Positions 11,289-23,747 of a stretch of DNA of 64,000 bases are shown here, one piece after another (position 1 is the stretch's first letter; the number at the start of each line of letters is the position of its first letter). A model generated the notes under the pieces. The model saw nothing but the letters and a program-made list of their open reading frames with translations, was not told where the DNA came from and made no database searches. Position numbers and translations under genes: made by a program. Origin of the DNA: Chaetoderma sp. LZ-2023a (lineage: Eukaryota; Mollusca; Caudofoveata; Chaetodermatida; Chaetodermatidae). The DNA lies in assembly GCA_034401795.1 (NCBI GenBank), contig CM067374.1, positions 130,206,901-130,270,900 on the forward strand. Reading direction: 5' to 3'.

Positions 11289-11476
11289 TTAACCCTCATC
11301 CCTCTGATGTCAAAATGGAATATTTTCAAATTAAATTTAAAGATGAACTGGTGTTCATATCTCAAGAAATTTGGTGGAAGATGATTGTCCACTAAGATTG
11401 CTGATCAATGTACACCAGTTTCTTTGCTAATGATAGTCATGTAAAAGATGGAATATTGACATCAAAGTGTTAAGAA
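11289..11476. mobile_element. Family C MITE, copy 3
   Basis: Left TTAACCCTCATCCCTCTGATG and right ATTGACATCAAAGTGTTAAG; the interior carries GATGAACTGGTGTTCAT. Confidence 0.7.
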
Positions 11477-11582
11477 AATTATATTTTATGTATAATATAT
11501 TTTTACGAGGCAACTGTTCCGGTGAGAAATTTGCAAAAATAGGCTTTTCACCAAGACCACTAAATCGACATTGCTTAAAACT

Positions 11583-11806
11583 TTAACCCTCAAATTTGTT
11601 CAAGAAAATTAAAATTTTCTCAGAAAATGTCCATTTGCAGACCAAGAGAAATCTATTTTTGAAAATTTACCACTGGAATGACTGGCTCGGTTATCGAGCC
11701 AGTCATTCCAGTGGGAAGTTTTCAAAAATAGTATTTTCTTTGTCGGCAAATGGACAGTTCTCGGAACGACTGCAGAAGTAATTTTTCGTTGATGTGAGTG
11801 TTAAAG
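11583..11806. mobile_element. Family A hairpin MITE, copy 6
   Basis: Starts TTAACCCTCAAATTTGTTCA and ends GATGTGAGTGTTAA. The hairpin tip is GGCTCGGTTATCGAGCC; arms are nearly perfect. Confidence 0.8.
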
Positions 11807-11995
11807 AGATAAAGAGCTTCATAATAAAGTACATAATGCTTTGGCTGTTGTCTGTGGTACAAATACACTAAGGACTTGGATATGTTCTGAATAAACTACG
11901 CGCACATGTAAGATGTTGAATGGACAAAATGGTGTTTAAAGATCGCGATATTAACATGCGCTATACAGGAGCAGTTTTGTACTTAGGTGCGAAAA

Positions 11996-12047
11996 ATGTG
12001 GCTAATCGTGTGCTTCATCGCCGCTTCAATTACATGTACAATGGAAG
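11996..12047 (+). CDS. Candidate first exon with signal peptide (weak)
   Basis: The frame MWLIVCFIAASITCTMEG begins at 11996 and runs into a strong splice donor (GAAG|GTAAGTG) at 12047/12048. The peptide has a hydrophobic core followed by small residues, as in a secretory signal peptide. The exon would end in phase 1, which is common after signal-peptide exons. Upstream bases (11880-11990) are not repeat-like. I could not find a matching second exon before DOP1. It could instead be a 5' untranslated exon of DOP1, or chance. Confidence 0.3.
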
Positions 12048-12236
12048 GTAAGTGCAGTCCTGGGGCCATCCATGAAAAAAAATATTGTTTCCTGCAAACT
12101 CAGTGCGAGAAAAAGGATTTCGGTTGGGTAGGGAGGGAAGAAATATTTTTTCTATAGCCTTTAATTTTTAAATAGTCATACATGTAAATATTTATTTCCG
12201 AAAATGTTGGTCCCGATCCCAGGATGATTCATAATA

Positions 12237-12430
12237 AGGAAAGATTAGTTACCTCTCCGGGATGTAGAAATTGTTTGAGTGTAGCTTTCGTGACCATCTC
12301 GGTCACTTCTCCAGCACTAACTGACGGTCGCTGGCAGCGACCGTCAGTTAGTGCTGCAGAAGTGACCGAGATAGTCACGAAAGCTACACTCAAACAATTT
12401 CTACATCCCGGAGAGGTAATTAATTTTTCC
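12237..12430. repeat. 190-bp near-perfect palindrome (foldback element)
   Basis: Left arm GGAAAGATTAGTTACCTCTC ... GCACTAACTGACGGTCGCTG is followed after almost no loop by its complement, ending GAGAGGTAATTAATTTTTCC. Arms are about 95 bp with only a few mismatches. The sequence is unrelated to families A-D. The open frames here are artefacts of the palindrome. Confidence 0.85.
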
Positions 12431-12829
12431 GTATTATATAAATGTTTGTTTTTCAGATATTTGACTAGAAGTCCATTAAATATGGTTGTAATCATTGCCA
12501 AATTTGCCATGTTTTTCATAAAACATGATGAGCAAAAGTGATTCACATTGCTTGCATATGGCATTAAAACATTGTCAATTGTACATGTATGCTTTGACGT
12601 GTGCATGGATGTTTTAACATTCATGCGGGACTGGATGGGGAGAAAAATATCATTTTATTTCCAGCCAGGTGAAATAAAAAGCTGGGAGGTTTACCGGAAA
12701 TGAAACTATTTGTTATTTTGGCCTGGGGAGAAGAATTTTAACAGCGATTACTTAACCTTGTTACAGTGCTGTTCTTATAGTGAGACCGTATTGTTAAACA
12801 GTCATGTATTATTAGTTGAGCATTCTTAT

Positions 12830-13210
12830 CATAGGGTAACCGGTTTGTATGCAGGTTTGGAAATCTGGAAATAGTGTAGATCGAGACTTAACGCTTATTA
12901 AGAAATCATCAGACAGTGGCGATATCTTCGTCATCATACAATCAGTGCTTAGCTCATTACTTAGCATTTCATGTGTAATTATACTGCTCCAAAATTTAGG
13001 CACATGTCTGTGTATAATGGAAAGGCATAACACAATGCCCTTGGGGTCAAATAGTCAAAGGTCAAGGTCACTGTGGCCTTGGTCTTGGTAAAAACTTGTT
13101 TTTTCAACATTAACATTCTGTTCATTATACCAGTTTCTATCTCATGTTTTATTAAACATAAAGCATCCAAGCATGGCCCCTGCAAAATGATCATGATCAA
13201 ACAATGACTG
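12830..13210. repeat. Dispersed 'AGGTCAAGGTCAC' repeat
   Basis: Contains CACAATGCCCTTGGGGTCAA, AAGGTCAAGGTCACTGTGG and TTTTTCAACATTAACATT. Related copies lie at 16720-16940 continuing at 18170-18270, and at 23430-23690. No gene is seen. Confidence 0.6.
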
Positions 13211-13348
13211 ACCAGAGCCAAATTAATATCAACCTATAGGTTGAAGGTGGTCAGACCGCGGTCAGCTGTGGTTTGGACATGTTAGTATATTTAATATGTA
13301 AATACATGTATTTAAAGGCAGCAGAGCATGTTTTATGTCCACATGCCA

Positions 13349-13584
13349 TTAACACTAACACTCATATCAGCCAAAAGCGGCTTCTGCAGTGGTCTTGAGA
13401 AATGTCCATTTGCAGACCAAGAGAAGACTATTTTTGAAAATTGACCACTGGAATGACTCGCTCGATAACTGAGCCAGTCATTCCAGTGGTAAATTTTCGA
13501 AAATAGTCCTCTCTTGGTCTGCAAATCGACATTTTTTATGAGAAAATATAATTTTTAAAAACAAATTCGAGGGTTAAGGGGTTA
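13349..13584. mobile_element. Family A hairpin MITE, copy 7
   Basis: Left TTAACACTAACACTCATATC; right TTCGAGGGTTAAGGGGTTA. Arms match over about 65 bp around GCTCGATAACTGAGCC. Confidence 0.8.
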
Positions 13585-13599
13585 CAGGACACTTCTGGG

Positions 13600-16500
13600 A
13601 TGATAAATAGTGTGCTTTATTTGAAAGATTATTACATGTTTAATGACATTGCGCCAGAATAATAGCCAGATAGAAATAGCGTAACCAACTATCGCTAGAT
13701 AAAGTCGGTAAAACTGACCATCAAGGCATATTCATCTAGATGCTGTTGCGTATTTTGAGGAAGTGTACAAAAGGATAATGCTGAATGGAACCACTGAAGC
13801 GATTCCAATGATTCTAGGATCTTAAGGCATCGACTTTGTTAAAATCGGACAAGAGGTTCAAAAGTCTGGAATATATAACTATTGGTCATCTAAGATCTGA
13901 GAATATTTTATTCTTTTTTGGTAAAATTTAGCAGTAGGTGGTTTTGTCTCGCAGTCTTTATCTTTGGAAGTACTTTGTGTATTGTCATTAAATTGGTGTG
14001 TGTTGAAAGAAATGGCTATTAGCCTGACTAATTATAATTTTGCTCACTTGAATATTGCCAGAGATATCATCAAATGAATTAACATTTTGACATTCAATCT
14101 GGGAATTTTCCTCGGCTGATCAATATTGTCTGGCAAGCTGTAGTAATTTCAATAATTAATATATTTTGATGAAACTTTCCCAGTTATCAGATAAAGCATC
14201 GGCACGACAAATTCTGTCATTGTAGCTGGAATACTTATTTTGATATCGGATGATAGATAGAGCGCATCCTGAAATTTTTGTTTGAAATTTTGCTGGCTTA
14301 GTTTTCCCCGCAGAGTGTATCTTTTGAACAACTAGGGCAATTCCAACATCCCTAGCATTGGATAAATTTTCGAATTTTCAACTACAGGTCGGTATCGGAA
14401 TTATTGTAATCAGCTCTGGTTCTGGCAATATTATCATATGTTTTCTCAGAATATATATTTGCACTTCCTGTGACACACCTTATAATAGTATCTTGAGTCA
14501 GCTGAGTAATTTGACAATAAACACGGGTCAAGTTCGTTTAACCCTTATCATGTGGTGTAAAATGCATAATAGCCTACTTACAGAGTTAGTGCCGGGGGTA
14601 CATTTTGAAAAAAATGTTGCTAAAACGTGTTTCTGCCATGACAGCAATTACTTTCAACAGCAGTGTTACCAAAATGAACACATTCTGATAGGATAGAGAA
14701 AATGGAATCTATGAAATCTAGACTTCAGCGGTCTAAGGGTTAATGATGTCCCACCTACATCAGGTACTAGAATTACTTGAAAAACTTACTAGCTTAATTT
14801 GTCAATGTCCTAATGATTACAAATTAGCACATGAGAGGGCTCCATGCATATGAATATTTACTGTAAGCCTTTGTGCTTGACAAAGATACATGTGTAGCGT
14901 TGCTGCAGGGATGACATCATTATCTCGTGAAATATCGCTCTCATTACGAGAAAATGGCCCCGCCCGGGAGACAAAATAATCCCATGTTTACGATTGTATA
15001 ATCTTTCGTATTATTTGTCTATTGTTGTTATTTAGGATACAGTATGTTAGTCATATACATGTAATAGTCTTTCAAATAAAGTCCACTTTTACATATCCCG
15101 GAATTGTCCTTTAAGCCAGCAATTATACAAATCCACTTTTCTACCGAAGCGAAGACTAGGCATACCTGTGTCAGACTATCACCGTTTGGGTTTGTGGATC
15201 TGGGGGTCGATCCACCCTCAAGCCGGATGATAATCTCTCAAAACACAATGCTGTCCGTTAAGTTTCAATATTCAGTGGTTCTTATTCTCTGAACGAATTA
15301 AGCTAAATCACAACTTTGAGACAATGTAGGGTCACTTATCTAATCTTTATTAATCATTATTGCACGAGATCTTCATTCCACAGTTTATAATTTAAGATGA
15401 ATTATTCTCTTTTATCAAATATTTATTATCTAACATTTAAACTTTCCTTCTTAATTAACTAATTTCCTAAGCAAATTTCTTATAACACTTTTTCTTTATT
15501 CTTGTCAATATTATCTTTATATTTCAGTACAATTCATTATCCAACACGAGACCTCATGAAAGACTTATATTTCTTATAAACAAATGATTCTGAATCTTAT
15601 TGTTTCTAAGTCCAAAACTTATAACGAGAATGACAAGTGATTCCAAGAATGATCAAAAACGGAATGCTCCATGTGCACGCTTTTTCCTTTTTATAGGTTT
15701 CTGGATCTTCACGTGACCATTATTGACTTATGGATACATGTTCAATGAATTCCACCTACGTCATAATCAGATCCAGCCTAGGTCACGATTTATTCCTGTT
15801 TATCATAGAGTCTCAGCCTGGATAACAAATTGGAACTGTCAAACTGAATAGTATGCATGGATTTTTGTAATTGCAAATCTGATAGAATCGAAGCCAGTAA
15901 TGGACTTTTATACCATATAGCATCCATGCATCAAGCTTCAGTTCTATTCCAGTACCAAATCTGACAGTTTTCGCATTAGTTTGGACCAACTTCTCCCATT
16001 ACTGAGAGTGTAATGTGATCACTGTATGATTTAGTACACTTTTAGGACCCTGTCTTTTACCCAAACTAATTACTATAGAGAACAGTTAACACGCACTGGC
16101 ACTATGTATAATTCGTCTGCTCTGTATAATCTCTTCTTTCCTTATTCCTTCTATCTGATTCTTAATTTCATTATTTATTAGAACAAAGCAATTTGCCTTG
16201 AATGAACTATTGAAGGCCCAGCATATGATAAGACTATAGAGCCTGCAACAATGTAAGCACGGCTATGAGCTACGGCGATGTTCATGAAAATATAAAATAT
16301 TGCTCACTTACATTGTAGTTTCTGCATTTCAAAAATCATGAAAATGTTGGAAAGGTTGACCTATATTGGCATTGTTTGAGAGAAAATGTGTATTATTCAG
16401 GGCTGATTAAGTCTTTCTTAATATAATGGAGTTTACTATTCAAATTCCATAAGTTTAGTTTAGCAGGTCAGAGATTTTACCATTTTTTCATTGGATCATG

Positions 16501-16720
16501 GTCAAAATATAGTCGATGAATATTATCACAGTCAGTACCATGCTGAAAAAACAGAGTCAACCATGGTCAACATTCACCACGGTCAGATTTTTACAATTTT
16601 CAAGGTTGATCATTGGTCGACCAAAGTTGACGATGATACCATGGTCAACATTTCTCAGGGGAACTGATTTATATGTTTTCTGACAGCGAACTGACATTAC
16701 ACAATCACCTCAGTATTAAA
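13600..16720. other. Intergenic region without supported gene
   Basis: AT-rich sequence with short random frames only. 15290-15700 is notably T/A-rich. No RNA gene, complete mobile element or coding exon is recognisable. Confidence 0.45.
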
Positions 16721-16936
16721 AGATGGAAGGTCATGACACAATGCCCTTGGGGTCCAGTTCAAAGGTGTGGAAATGACAGGTTTTTTTAATTATAACATTT
16801 TGCATTAACCTCAACTTAGTGGTTCGTGTCTCATGTTGGGTTAATCATATTGTATCCAAACCTAGAGACATGCCTGCCTATAATGCAGGCATGGCAATTA
16901 CCCCGGAGTCAAAAGGTCAAGGTGATATTGGTTTTT

Positions 16937-18168
16937 AGCTCACATGACCTGAAGGTTATGCCATGGTGACCGTCCATCCATCATCCATCCGTCATCTGTC
17001 ATCCATCCTCCGTCAACTTTTGCTTTGAAACACTACTCCTCAGTAACCACTTGGCCGATTTCATCCAAATTTGACTGCGAGGACCTATGGCCTTAGGCTC
17101 CAGAACTTCCATTCAGAATTTTGATTCAATTTTTCAGAATCTTAGATTTCATGAAAGATGTACCGGAAATTGTCAAATTACTTCTTACCATTCTGAGCGA
17201 TTTCAACCAAATTTGACTGAAAGGATCCTGTGGTGATGCGCTCTAGAAATTCCATTCAGAATTTTGATTCGTCAATTTTTTGGGGTAAAATCTGAATTTT
17301 TAAAAATGTACTGGTAATTGTCAAATTGCTTCTCCTCTCCTTACCATCTTCACCGGTTATAACCAAATTTGGCTGAAAGGATCCTATGGCCATAGGCTCT
17401 GGAACTTCCATTCAGAATTTTGATTCATCAAGTGTTTGGGTGATAATCCTAAATTTTATAAAAAATGTGCCGAAAATTGTCAAATTGCTTCTCCTTACCA
17501 TTCTGAGTGATTTCAACCAAATTTTGCTGAAATGATCCTGTGGTGATGGGCTCTAGAACTACCATACAGAATTTTGATTTGTCGATTTTTTGGGTTGAAA
17601 TCTTAGATTTTATTTTTAAAGTACTGGAAATTGTCAAATTGCTTCTTCGCCTTACCACCATGACCTGTTTTAACCAAATTTGGCTGAAAGGATCCTATCG
17701 CCATAGGCTCTAGAACTTCCATTCAGAAGTTTTTATAGTGGTAGGCTCTAGAACATCTATTCAGAGTGTGATTGAACAATTTTTTGGGGTGAAAATTTTA
17801 GATTTTATGAAAATTTACCGGAAATGGTCAAAATGCTACTACTCCATAGCTGCTTGACATATTTTAACCAAATTTGGTTAGAAGGATTCTATGGTGGTAG
17901 GCTGTAGAACATCTATTCAGAATTTGAATTGATCAATTTTTTGGGTGTAAATCTTAGATTCTATGACAAATCTACCGGAAATGATCAAAATGATACTCCT
18001 CCTTAGCTGCTTGACATATTTCAACTAAATTTGGCTCAGAATTTTGATTGGTCAATTCTTTGGGTATCCATCTTGGATTTTCCCAAAATTATCAATCATA
18101 TCTATTTATATGCAAATGGTTCAAATGCTAATGGTCCAGGTGAGCGCCACAGGCCCTTGGGTCTCTTG
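16937..18168. mobile_element. Family E element, copy 1 (long, inserted in another repeat)
   Basis: Starts AGCTCACATGACCTGAAGG and ends GGTCCAGGTGAGCGCCACAGG, so its termini are inverted repeats. Inside, a diverged unit repeats about five to six times ('CCAAATTTGgCTGAAAGGATCCTATGG' ... 'AGAATTTTGATTcgTCAATTTTTtGGG' ... 'TACCGGAAATTGTCAAATTGCTTCTCCT'). It interrupts the 'AGGTCAAGGTCAC' repeat: GTGATATTGGTTTT on the left resumes as TTTTCAACATTAACATT on the right. Non-coding. Confidence 0.7.
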
Positions 18169-18504
18169 TTTTCAACATTAACATTTTGTATTTAGCTCAA
18201 GTTAGCAATTTATATCTCATGTTTGGTTATTCATACTGGACCCAAAACTGGCACAATGACCTGTCTGTCAAAATATCAACGGTTCTTGTCACCGTAAGTT
18301 TACTAGTAGCCCTTCTCTGTTTGGCATTGGTCTCTATAAGTAGAATTATTTTGTAAGGCATGCTTCATAGTTTATTGCCACTTTGTAAGCTTGAGTCTCA
18401 GGTGAAAGTGGGTTATGCGTAGGTGAGGGTGGGGATGTGAATTATGTCTTTGCTGCCATCTGTACATGCAATCGTACATACATTGCTTTGTCTATGCTTC
18501 CTTT

Positions 18505-18600
18505 GCTTGCATCCACATGCATGGATGCATGCACGTGCACACACACGCGCATGCACACGCATGCGTGCACACACATGCACGCACACACACACACACACCA
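18505..18600. repeat. Alternating purine-pyrimidine (CA/CG/TG) tract
   Basis: Sequence such as GCATGCACGTGCACACACAC over about 90 bp. The open frames on both strands are low-complexity artefacts. Confidence 0.85.
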
Positions 18601-18787
18601 GAGAGTGTTAATGTCTCAAAACGACTTCCAGCCACACTGCTGGGCATAATTTATCTGGTATCACATCTCAATTTGCTACACATTTTTAGGCATTTGAGCT
18701 ATACATTCTGCAACATGCATAGCTATATCCATTATGCAAAATTTGTACGGGATTGCAATTTATTATTGATTTTCTTAAATTCTGTTA

Positions 18788-18959
18788 TTAACCCTTTTAG
18801 CGACAAATCCCCGAAAAAGTAAATTCCTTGCTACATGTATGTATAGCATATTCTGTTGAATATTTTGAAATAGTCATATTAATTTCAAAATATTCCACAG
18901 CTTTCCTGTTTGTTTGCTCCAAGATTGATATATAGGGAATTTATCCGTGAAAGAGTTAA
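18788..18959. mobile_element. Family B MITE with short core
   Basis: Ends TTAACCCTTTTAGCGACAAAT and ATCCGTGAAAGAGTTAA. The core pairs TTGAATATTTTGAAAT with ATTTCAAAATATTCCA around a very small loop. Confidence 0.75.
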
Positions 18960-19853
18960 TTGCTCTATATTTCTGCCAACAACTGTACAATTTATAATTT
19001 GCATATCGATACATGCTATATAAATATGAATTTCTAAATTGCGCCCTGCACTGTGTGTTTTGCTCTGTCCATGCATATTTTACCTTTGTGAAAACGGAAC
19101 ATTATGGTTGGGTGATATGTAGAGGATATAATTAGCAAACTCGTTGACATTTCATGTCAAATTTATAACACCCATTGTGTAAGATCTCATTTAGAGAGTG
19201 CCAAGTTTGATTAATTTAAAAATATTAAGCAATAAATACGTTTTACATCCTAAAGAATATATTTTTTCAGAGATTTGTTGGTACAAGGGTTAATTGGTCT
19301 TGATCACAGCGAAGTGTCCATAGACTACATGTATGTAATGGCTGTGTGTCTGTTTGTCTGTTTGTGTGTCGGGTGTGATAACAAAGCCTCACTGGATGAA
19401 TGTTAAACAATCTTAGGTGGGAGGTCGCCGTTGTGGGTTCTGAAAAACCTTGTTCTGAGATAATCATCATTGAAAGGGCGGATGCTTGCCTGTGGAAGAG
19501 AGATTAATTTCTACTTAAATAGTATGCCCCGCCCATTTCATAGTATGCCCCGCCCATTTCAAGCTATTTTACTCTGTCCACTTTGTGTGCACATAATGGA
19601 ATCAGTTTATATACTTTGAATCCTGAATTACCAGAAACCCAGTTTCAAGGTAAGCTACCTGTAAGCTGTTGAATATTTTGAAACTAATTTGACTGAAGGC
19701 TTTTGCTGCCGTCAAATTAATTTCAAAATATTCAACAGAATTTTTATTAAATTGGAAACCCATCAGAGACACATGCAATTTTATAGACTTTGAAGTTCAT
19801 GGCAGAGAGGGCTACATTACTTTGATTGTGACATCATCTAATATGTGATGCAG

Positions 19854-20241
19854 TGGACCTTTCCAGAGTGATGATGTCATATGATGTCATCAGCTAAGAG
19901 GTGTGTAGGGTGATGTATAATCATTAAGTCATAAATGATTCTATTAGGCCCGTCTTTAACTCTTAATAGTCCGTCATGTTGTAAGAATTGTATGTCTCTA
20001 CTATTTAATAAACATGCTGTTGAATATTTTGAAACTAATTTGACTGGGCGGTGCTGTTGCTGCCTATGGCAGCAACAGCATCCTGTCAAATTAGTTTCAA
20101 AATATTCATCAGCTTACCTGTATAGTTTTCTGAAAATTGCTAGTCAGGGAGTTCAGAAATCGATCAATCCCAACACGAGGGAGGTGTGGGTGGAGCTTAG
20201 CTAGAGATGGGTGGGGCATAGCTAAAAATGGAAAGGTCCAT
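19854..20241. mobile_element. Family D element, copy 3 (reverse)
   Basis: Termini TGGACCTTTCCAG and ATGGAAAGGTCCA are intact inverted repeats. The core at about 20012-20110 is a long hairpin (GTTGAATATTTTGAAACTAA with its complement) closed by GCTGTTGCTGCCTATGGCAGCAACAGC. Confidence 0.8.
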
Positions 20242-20907
20242 TGCATGTTTATAATGACGTCAGGGACTTGAATGATATATCGGATCCTCTATTCTAGCTA
20301 CTCTTTCCATATAAAGCTAATCACATATTTTAGCGTGTGACATTACAAGGGTTAATATAAAGATGTACTGTCACCCAGCTTGTTTTAACACTTTCATTAA
20401 TGAAGCACCAGTATCTCACTTTCATAAGCCATACACTCGGGTAATCCATTGAATATACTGGATTTCTATGGAAAGCTTTTGCCGACAGCTTAATTGTGGT
20501 CGATTTAATTTCTAATTATTCAACGGAGTACAAATCTGTTTATCATATGTACGGAATATTCTATTGGCGTAACTTATATAGGTTAGCATGTTTCCAAAAT
20601 ACATGTAAAAACAGACACGTGTTAGTTGGTATAATTTTGAACACGGTGTAAGAAATGTTCTGTAGAACATAATTGAATCGGAAGGACCAAATTCATGAAA
20701 TTATATTTAAAATATTCGACAGTACATTTTTTCTTCTTTTGGAAACAATTTCAGTTATTTCTGAGTTGTACCGTAAGGCAGCAACGCTTTCCATCAGAAT
20801 AGTTTCAAGATAGTCAACAGCTTGCCTGTATGATTGAATGAGAATTAATGTACTGGAATTTATCCTATGCATGTGTTTAGCCCATTAAAGGTCAAATTGA
20901 CCAGAAC

Positions 20908-22322
20908 TAACCTCTGCAGTGAAATGCCCATTTGCAGGCCATTAGAGATGACTATTTAAAAAAATTTATCACTGGAATGACTGGCTCGATAACATGGCCA
21001 GTTCGTTTTGAATTCTTTTTGCTTGTAAATGGTTAGTTAATAAGCAAAGATTTATTAACATTTAATTTTCTTGAAAATGGTGACCTTTAGATTTTTAACT
21101 GTTTAATTACATGTACGTCTATATAATGATTTACAGTACAGCTCAGAAATAATTTAAAGTTCCCATAACAAAAACAGCAACATTATTTAGGACTATTTTA
21201 AACGAGATGTAAGAAATAATCCATTGAATATTTTGGACTCAATTTGGGTCCAATCAGATTAACGTTGTAACACCCATACCATCCAAAAATGACTTCTGCA
21301 GTGGTCTTGAGAAATGTTGATTTGCAGACCAAGAGATTGTTTTTGGAAATTTACAACTGGAATGTGGTAATTTTTCAAAACTAGTCTGAAAAAAAGTGAT
21401 ATTTTCTTCAACAAATTTGGGTGCTAATCCTTTAACACTCAGAGCCGCCAAAATGGCTTATGTAGTGATCTTGGGAAATGTGCATTTGCAGACCAAGAGA
21501 AGACTGTTTTTGAAAAGTTACCACTGGAATGACCGGCTCGGAGTCAGTCATTACAGTGGTAAATTAAAAAAAATAGTCTTCTCTTGGTCTGCAAATCGAA
21601 ATTTTATATAGAAAAGAGAAATTTAAAAAAAAACAAATTTCGGTATTAAATGATTAAAACCAAAGTATTCAACAGTATGTTGTATGTTGTTTTGGGTGTG
21701 TTAAGTTCTAAGATGTTTCTTAGTTGTACTGTCCGTACAACGACTTAAAAGCATGAAATTGATTCTGCGACGCACAATAGCTAATTTTTCTGTGGAATAA
21801 CGCAGTGTATTATAGATCAGGTATAAAAATCTATACTCTGTATATTTGGTGCAGAAATTTAGTTGAGTTTGAATTTAAGATCTATGATGTTATGCTTAAC
21901 CATTTGATGGTCATACCGGCCAAACCTGGCCTCTGCTATGGTCTTGTGGAATGTCCATTTACACGTCAAGAGAATACAATTTCTGAAAATTTACCACTGT
22001 TATGACTGGCTCGATAACATAGCCAGTCCTTCCAATGATAAATTTTCAAAAAATTGTATTCTTGGCCTGTAAATTGACATTCAATAAGAAAATATTAAAA
22101 TTTTCTTGACCAAATTTTACCATTAACTGACATCAGCCAAAAATGGCTTCTGCAGTGGTCTTGAGAAATGTCTATTTGCAGACCAAGAAAAGATATTTTT
22201 GAAAATTTACTATTCCAATGGTAAATTTAAAAAAATTGTTTTTCTTGGCCTGCAAATGGATATTTTGTATGAGAAAATTGGAATTATCTTAAATAAATTT
22301 GAGTGTCCAAGGAGTAAGTTAA
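20908..22322. mobile_element. Cluster of five family A MITEs
   Basis: Copies at about 20908-21112 (worn), 21262-21434, 21432-21656, 21896-22126 and 22123-22322. The second and third share the junction TTTAACACTC, and the last two share one TTAA at 22123-22126. Each keeps the ATGTCCATTTGCAGACCAAGA arm to a varying degree. Confidence 0.7.
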
Positions 22323-22781
22323 TATCGTTTCACAATTACTCCATGTTTGCTTTAATGGTGTCTCAAAAACTACTGATTCAATTTGGCTCTAGAAACTTAG
22401 CACAATGAAGGAACTTAATGCCGTGCAAGAGGATTTGCATATTTTGGTCATGGCATCCGGGTAAAACAACCTCAGGACCGGGATCATTCGATTAATTTAT
22501 GGATCTATGAACTTGGTGGATATCGCGGAAACTGCTGATCTGATTCGGCTAAAATTTTAACACAGGAAGGCGTGTGACCAGACATTAGGATTCAACAACT
22601 ATCTGACAAAATAAAAACAATCTGGAAAATCTGAGCAAATCTGGCAAATCCGAAAAATCTTTACAATGCGACAGAAGCAGGAGGTTGAGGGTTTGTAAAC
22701 TTTGATTGGTCTTGATAATGTTCCATTGTAATTAAAATAATTTTATTGTTCATTTCATTAGCTGCACAGCGGAGGAGTTAG

Positions 22782-22793
22782 ATGATTGGCTAA
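22782..22793 (+). promoter_or_regulatory. Minimal upstream ORF before the DOP1 start
   Basis: ATG-ATT-GGC-TAA (three codons) ends two bases before the proposed DOP1 initiator at 22796. If the exon is transcribed from its acceptor at 22762, ribosomes would meet this uORF first. Its effect is inference. Confidence 0.35.
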
Positions 22794-22795
22794 CA

Positions 22796-22942
22796 ATGAG
22801 TGTGCTATCCGTAGAAGAGTGTGAGCTGTTGAGTGATGGAAAGTATCGTAACTACATCACAAATGTTGAGAAGGCGCTCCGGAGTTTTGAATACACCAGC
22901 GAATGGGCAGATTTGATTTCTGCTTTAGGAAAGATTAATAAG
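22796..22942 (+). CDS. DOP1: DOP1 coding exon 1 (residues 1-49)
   Basis: The initiator sits in AACAATGAG with an A at -3. The encoded [19 protein letters not shown] and [15 protein letters not shown] are the hallmark N-terminus of Dopey proteins. The 5' edge of the exon is probably the acceptor TTTCATTAG at 22761. The reading frame stays open back to it, so a start in an earlier exon cannot be excluded, but this ATG matches where family members begin. Donor AAG|GTCTGA, phase 0. Confidence 0.9.
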
Positions 22943-22960
22943 GTCTGAGCTCTGATTTAA

Positions 22961-23192
22961 AACTAACATATTACTGGTCAAGCTGACACATCCTCTGAAG
23001 TGGCCTTGAGGAATGCCCATTTGCAGACTAAGGGATGGTTATTTTTGAAAATTTATCACGAATACCTAACTCGTTTATCGAGCCAGTCATTCCAGTGGTA
23101 AATTTTTCAAAATTAACCTTGGCCTACAAATGGACATCCACTTGGCAAAAATGTATATTTTATTGACCAATCTTGACCAGTAAATGATTACT
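22961..23192. mobile_element. Family A hairpin MITE just after exon 1
   Basis: Begins about 20 bp 3' of the exon 1 donor. The tip TCGTTTATCGAGCCAGTCATTCC and the arms are recognisable but partly decayed. Confidence 0.65.
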
Positions 23193-23747
23193 AACATATT
23201 TTATTGGCTCATCTGGACTGAAAGGCCAAAATAGTCTAAGCGTCTGGCAGGTTTGAAGTAAGTTGAAATTGGCAAGCTGATTTGGGATTTAATCTCGGAA
23301 GGAAATTCTTGGAAACTCCATTGAAAGAGATTTAGTCTTATTTTTATCTCCCATGCAAAGCAAAAGTGTTAAGCCTATCAGACATGTCACAGCGAAAATT
23401 TGTATACTAATGGTTGCTAATTAAAGGCTGTTAGGAATTTGCATGATGACATTGTGGTCACAAGGTTGAAAGGTCAACATCACAGTGACCGTGGTAGAAA
23501 TCAGTTTTTTCAATGGTGCTTTTTTGCGTTTAGCAAAACTTCTCGGCTTATTCTTCAGCGTTTGTTGACCGTATTGGAACTAACCTTTAAAAAATTGTTA
23601 CCTCTGGTGTTCGCAATCAATGTGTTGACATTGAGGTCACAAGGTCATATGTCAAAGTCACTGATCTCTGATGCCGATTGTCAATGAGGAGGACAGACAA
23701 GATGTTCCATGGAATTCTTGTTGCATGTATATATATGCTTATGTTCT

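Noticed and set aside
12224..12624. Frames on both strands across the palindrome
   Set aside because: They mirror each other because the sequence is self-complementary; not coding.
14149..15292. Short frames in the intergenic region
   Set aside because: 60-112 residues, AT-driven composition, no motif, no splice-site support.
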